Under the pieces are notes generated by a model that saw only the letters and a program-made list of their open reading frames with translations, searched no databases and was not told where the DNA came from. Both the position numbers and the translations under genes were made by a program. A stretch of DNA of 10,364 bases from an uncultured Sulfurovum sp. (lineage in GTDB: Bacteria; Campylobacterota; Campylobacteria; Campylobacterales; Sulfurovaceae), in assembly GCA_902727905.1 (NCBI GenBank), contig CACVAR010000372.1, forward strand, positions 1-10,364. The letters are read 5' to 3'. Below, piece after piece: positions 7,382 to 10,364 of the stretch (the first letter of the stretch is position 1; every line of letters starts with the position of its first letter).

Positions 7382-7409
7382 GTTCTATTTACCTTTTAAA
7401 TAGGGATTC

Positions 7410-7445
7410 GCTACTTCTCTAAAGGAGGCACAAAAAAGAAGTAGC
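7410..7445 (-). ncRNA. Stem-loop with an anti-Shine-Dalgarno-like loop in the symporter-nucleotidyltransferase gap
   Basis: GCTACTTCT (7437-7445, read on the minus strand) pairs perfectly over 9 bp with AGAAGTAGC (7410-7418). The 18-base loop includes GCCTCCTTT, complementary to a consensus Shine-Dalgarno. The structure ends 29 bases before the nucleotidyltransferase ATG. It could be a processing site, a translation-control element, or part of a 3'-UTR small RNA. The stem is directly visible; the function is inferred. Confidence 0.4.
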
Positions 7446-7471
7446 AAGTAAAAATTTTAATAAATTCTTCT

Positions 7472-7489
7472 TCTCCCCCTAAGGGGAGA
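7472..7489 (-). terminator. GC-rich hairpin after the symporter gene (weak terminator or processing/attenuation site)
   Basis: On the minus strand TCTCCCC-TTAG-GGGGAGA forms a 7-bp GC-rich stem 17 bases past the symporter stop codon. It is followed by AGAAGAATTTATTAAAATTTTTAC, so the first U-rich stretch begins several bases late. That is poorer than a classic intrinsic terminator and would suit partial termination that lowers expression of the downstream signalling genes relative to the transporter. Confidence 0.45.
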
Positions 7490-7506
7490 GAAGAGAAAAT
7501 ATTGTC

Positions 7507-9393
7507 TTAGTGATCTAAAGCCTGTCCAGCACCTGAAGGGAGACGGATATTTTCTACTAGATCCTGAATCTCTTGTGGTGGTGGTGGTGTTGCACGTGAT
7601 ACAAAGTAAGCCACTACAAAGTGAATAATCATACCGATTGTACCAATACCTGTTGGTGCAATACCGAAGAGGTAATCTTCTTTTGCTCCACCCATGAATA
7701 CAAAGTACACAATGTATACGAATGTAAATGTAAGACCAACTGACATACCTGCAATCGCACCTTCTTTGTTCATACGCTTATCAAATACACCCAAGATAAT
7801 TACTGGGAAGAATGATGCAGCAGCTAAACCAAATGCAAATGCAACAACCTGAGCAACAAAGCCTGGAGGGTTGATACCTAGATAACCTGCGACTAAGATC
7901 GCCACAACGGCAGCACCTCTAGCCAATCTTAACTCTGATTTCTCAGTAAGTGTTGATTTTCCTGTTGCTTTATCTTTAAAAATTACTTGACCAAATAAGT
8001 CATGTGAAATTGATGAAGAGATAACAAGTAATAGTCCTGCTGCTGTTGAAAGTGCTGCTGCAAGTCCACCAGCTGCCATAAGTGCAATTACCCATCCTGG
8101 TAAGTTAGCAATCTCTGGGTTAGCAAGTACCATAATGTCTCTATCAACGTAAATCTCATTAGCTACACCATTGTTAGCTTTAAGTTCTGCTTCTGTTGGA
8201 GCACCTTTACCATTAGTAGTAAGTCTATGCCCATCTTCAGCTGTTTTCTTACCATCAAATGCTGGTTTACCATCAAATGCTGCACCATTAGCGTATTGAA
8301 TTTTACCATCGCCATTTCTATCATTCCATGCTAATAGTCCACCTTGTTCCCAAGTTTTGAACCAGTTACCATCATTAGTAGACCCATCTGCTTTTTTAAG
8401 TTCACCGTTAATAAATTGCTTATAATCAACATTTTGAACATTTGCAATAAGATTTACTCTTGAGAATGCTGCTACTGACGCAATAGTTGTATACATAATA
8501 GCAATAAATACTAAAGCCCAACCAGCAGAAATTCTAGCATCTTTAACAGTTGGTACTGTAAAGAATCTAACAATAACGTGTGGAAGACCAGCTGTACCAG
8601 CCATAAGTACGATAGTTAACATGAACATGTTAAATACTGAACCTGGTTCTGTATAGTTGTTAAACCCTAAGTCATTTACTGCTTGATCAAGTGCATGCAT
8701 CAAGTAAGTACCTTCTGGTATGGACCTGACCCCATCATTAAACTCAAAAGCTGTTTGTGCGAAAAGTCCTGCTTGTGGCAAGAATGTATCAGTTACTTGT
8801 AATGAAAGGAAAATTGCAGGAACAGTAAATGCAAAAATCATAACTACATATTGTGCAACCTGAGTATAAGTAATACCTTTCATACCACCAAGTACAGAGT
8901 AAATAAATACAATACCCATACCAAGCATAACACCTGTGTTTACATCAACTTGTAAGAAACGTGAAAATACAATACCAACACCACGCATTTGACCAGCAAC
9001 ATACGTAAATGAGATAAAGATAACAGCTACAACAGCTACTGTTCTTGCAATGTCAGAGTAGTATCTGTCACCAACAAAATCAGGTACTGTAAACTTACCA
9101 AACTTTCTCAAGTAAGGAGCAAGTAACATAGCTAGTAGTACGTAACCACCAGTCCAACCCATAAGGTAAGCACCACCATCACTACCTTTAAAGGCAATAA
9201 TACCAGCAAGTGAAATAAATGAAGCTGCAGACATCCAGTCAGCAGCAGTCGCCATACCATTAGCAACTGGAGGAACACCACCACCTGCTACGTAAAACTC
9301 TTTTGTTGAACCAGCTTTAGCCCAAATTGCAATACCAATGTAGATTGCAAACGTAATACCTACAAATAGATAAATTAAACTTTGTAATTCCAT
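7507..9393 (-). CDS. ActP-like sodium:solute (cation/acetate) symporter, large subunit of the DUF4212-paired type
   Basis: This inner-membrane transporter of the SSS family has 628 residues and about 13 predicted helices. Conserved parts include the first-helix region KEFYVAGGGVPPVANGMATA, the substrate/sodium region ADWMSAASFISLAG (51-64), and LAAALSTAAGLLLVISSSISHDLFG around 444-468, typical of acetate permeases. E. coli ActP is shorter (about 549 residues); the difference is largely a hydrophilic insert at about 312-430 containing DRNGDGKI (358-365), an EF-hand or dockerin-like loop. The gene follows the DUF4212 small subunit by 9 bases, with GGAGAG just before the ATG. This matches the two-subunit symporters known as the VC_2705 type rather than the ActP-YjcH pair. 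Acs on the same strand makes acetate the best substrate guess, with propionate or other small carboxylates also possible. Confidence 0.92.
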   Translation of the reverse strand: MELQSLIYLFVGITFAIYIGIAIWAKAGSTKEFYVAGGGVPPVANGMATAADWMSAASFISLAGIIAFKGSDGGAYLMGWTGGYVLLAMLLAPYLRKFGKFTVPDFVGDRYYSDIARTVAVVAVIFISFTYVAGQMRGVGIVFSRFLQVDVNTGVMLGMGIVFIYSVLGGMKGITYTQVAQYVVMIFAFTVPAIFLSLQVTDTFLPQAGLFAQTAFEFNDGVRSIPEGTYLMHALDQAVNDLGFNNYTEPGSVFNMFMLTIVLMAGTAGLPHVIVRFFTVPTVKDARISAGWALVFIAIMYTTIASVAAFSRVNLIANVQNVDYKQFINGELKKADGSTNDGNWFKTWEQGGLLAWNDRNGDGKIQYANGAAFDGKPAFDGKKTAEDGHRLTTNGKGAPTEAELKANNGVANEIYVDRDIMVLANPEIANLPGWVIALMAAGGLAAALSTAAGLLLVISSSISHDLFGQVIFKDKATGKSTLTEKSELRLARGAAVVAILVAGYLGINPPGFVAQVVAFAFGLAAASFFPVIILGVFDKRMNKEGAIAGMSVGLTFTFVYIVYFVFMGGAKEDYLFGIAPTGIGTIGMIIHFVVAYFVSRATPPPPQEIQDLVENIRLPSGAGQALDH

Positions 9394-9402
9394 ACTCTCT
9401 CC

Positions 9403-9657
9403 CTATTCACTGACGCCGTATTTTTCATCAATCTTTCCCATTTTATATACATATACAAAGATAAGTATAACAAACGCGTAAATTGAACCCTGTTGAGCAA
9501 ACCAGAAACCTAGTTTAACTCCTGAAATTTCGATAGCATTAAGTTGATTGATAAACAATACCCCTGCTCCTAAAGAAACAATAAACCATACTACTAGTAA
9601 TCCTAGTATGGTTCTAATGTTTTCTTTCCAATATGCCTGTGCTTTTTCTGCATTCAT
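9403..9657 (-). CDS. DUF4212 sodium:solute symporter small subunit
   Basis: The 84-residue protein has two membrane helices (about 15-36 and 50-72) and the hallmarks of the DUF4212 family: YWKENIRTILGLLVVWFIVS near the N-terminus, GFWFAQQGSIYAFVILIF in the second helix, and KIDEKYGVSE at the end. Family members are encoded immediately before large SSS transporters and are thought to be their small partner subunit, though the biochemical role is poorly defined. Start ATG 9657 is preceded by AAAGGAGAG within the 14-base gap after the porin gene. The stop TAG is followed after 9 bases by the symporter ATG, so co-translation and assembly with that protein are likely. Confidence 0.93.
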   Translation of the reverse strand: MNAEKAQAYWKENIRTILGLLVVWFIVSLGAGVLFINQLNAIEISGVKLGFWFAQQGSIYAFVILIFVYVYKMGKIDEKYGVSE

Positions 9658-9671
9658 TTTAACTCTCCTTT

Positions 9672-10364
9672 TTAAAAGTTGTAATTTGCGATTACTCTGT
9701 ACTCATCCCAGTCTAAGCCTGCTACAAAATCTCTAGGATAATTAGCTCTAAGTCTTAGATTTAAGTTTTTAACACCTGCTGGGTTATACTGAATGTCGAA
9801 ACCAGATTCTGTTGATTTCGTGTTAGCTGCTACAGTAGCTAATGCTCCAACATCAAAAGATGCATGATAAGCAGTAGCTTTTACATCTGTTCCAGTATTT
9901 TTGAAGTTATATGTTGCAGCTACTTTAGTAGTATCTGTATCAGCCAAGAACATATGACGTGTTACCATACCCTGTGTAAATGCTGGCATTCCAGCCCATG
10001 GAGCAATAATACCACCATTGGTAGTATTTGCAGTTGTACCAGTATGGCTATCTGTTGTAGAGTAAGCTACATAAGCACTTAATGCACCAGTACTTGCCCC
10101 TAGTTTTGCTGCGTAATATTGGCTGTCAACATCACCAAGTAGTTTATCACCTACATCACTTTGATTGATTGCTTGTGCTGATATTTTCATTTTAGCACTT
10201 CCTGCATCAAAACCATAATCACCTTGAAGGTAAACTGTGTTTAAAATGTCATGTGCTAAGTAGTCCCATGCCTGTAACTTAAGTCCTGGAACACCTGTGT
10301 ACGTTGCTGATAATATAGATACACCAGCTGTATCTTTACCGTTTGCAGTAAGATTTCCAATATT
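9672..10364 (-). CDS. OprD-family outer-membrane porin, C-terminal 230 residues (5' end outside the window)
   Basis: The frame is open from the right edge to the TAA at 9672-9674, and the first visible codons encode NIGNLTANGKDTAGVSILSA. A Met at 10190 lies inside the protein and is not the start. The sequence shows alternating beta strands (LKLQAWDYLAHDILNTVYLQ, NLNLRLRANYP, YRVIANYNF) and segments such as QSDVGDKLLGDVDSQYYAAKLG typical of OprD-like porins of Campylobacterota. It ends in an aromatic Phe, the usual signal for barrel assembly by BAM. The signal peptide and N-terminal half are not visible. Only 14 bases separate it from the DUF4212 gene and no terminator intervenes, so it is probably the promoter-proximal gene of the uptake operon, letting the transported acid cross the outer membrane. 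Substrate is inferred from context only. Confidence 0.85.
   Translation of the reverse strand, partial: NIGNLTANGKDTAGVSILSATYTGVPGLKLQAWDYLAHDILNTVYLQGDYGFDAGSAKMKISAQAINQSDVGDKLLGDVDSQYYAAKLGASTGALSAYVAYSTTDSHTGTTANTTNGGIIAPWAGMPAFTQGMVTRHMFLADTDTTKVAATYNFKNTGTDVKATAYHASFDVGALATVAANTKSTESGFDIQYNPAGVKNLNLRLRANYPRDFVAGLDWDEYRVIANYNF

Noticed and set aside
9548..10082. Plus-strand frames of 62 and 72 codons opposite the DUF4212 and porin genes
   Set aside because: Shadows of confirmed minus-strand genes, with low-complexity Ser/Cys/Thr-rich translations.
10188..10190. ATG at 10190 as the start of the porin
   Set aside because: The frame stays open for 58 more codons to the window edge and the upstream translation is porin-like, so the true start is outside the window.

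Overview
The window comes from a low-GC (about 35-38 % by eye) genome. Its MnmG, Acs, OprD-type porin and acetate-permease sequences look like those of Campylobacterota (Epsilonproteobacteria), possibly a Sulfurimonas- or Sulfurospirillum-like organism. The genus is a guess from composition and protein style. Every convincing gene lies on the minus strand, so the order of transcription runs from the right edge to the left edge.

Right half, in transcription order: the C-terminal 230 residues of an OprD-family outer-membrane porin (cut by the right edge); a two-helix DUF4212 symporter small subunit; a 628-residue ActP-like sodium:solute symporter; a 604-residue protein combining a cNMP-binding-like domain, a CBS pair and a DUF294 nucleotidyltransferase; a DEDDh (DnaQ-type) 3'-5' exonuclease; and a six-helix HdeD/DUF308-like membrane protein. 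Gaps are 14, 9 and 125 bases, then a 1-base stop/start overlap, then 59 bases. The first five genes therefore look like one operon or sub-operons. Left half: acs (acetyl-CoA synthetase) with its own leader and terminator, a 351-base gap holding an inverted-repeat element, and mnmG (tRNA U34 modification), cut by the left edge just before its C-terminus.

The theme is acetate (or a similar small carboxylate) assimilation. The porin would pass it through the outer membrane, the symporter pair through the inner membrane, and Acs would activate it to acetyl-CoA. The sensor-like nucleotidyltransferase and its translationally coupled exonuclease are the least understood parts. Their placement suggests a regulatory module for the transporter or acs, which is inference from context only. 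mnmG is a housekeeping neighbour.

The non-coding gaps hold most of the unexplained structure: a 151-base MITE-like inverted-repeat element (1986-2136), an acs leader with a 16-base inverted repeat and a near-consensus promoter on the opposite strand (4171-4251), and two hairpins between the symporter and nucleotidyltransferase genes, one with an anti-Shine-Dalgarno-like loop. No rRNA, tRNA, CRISPR array or intact insertion sequence was seen.
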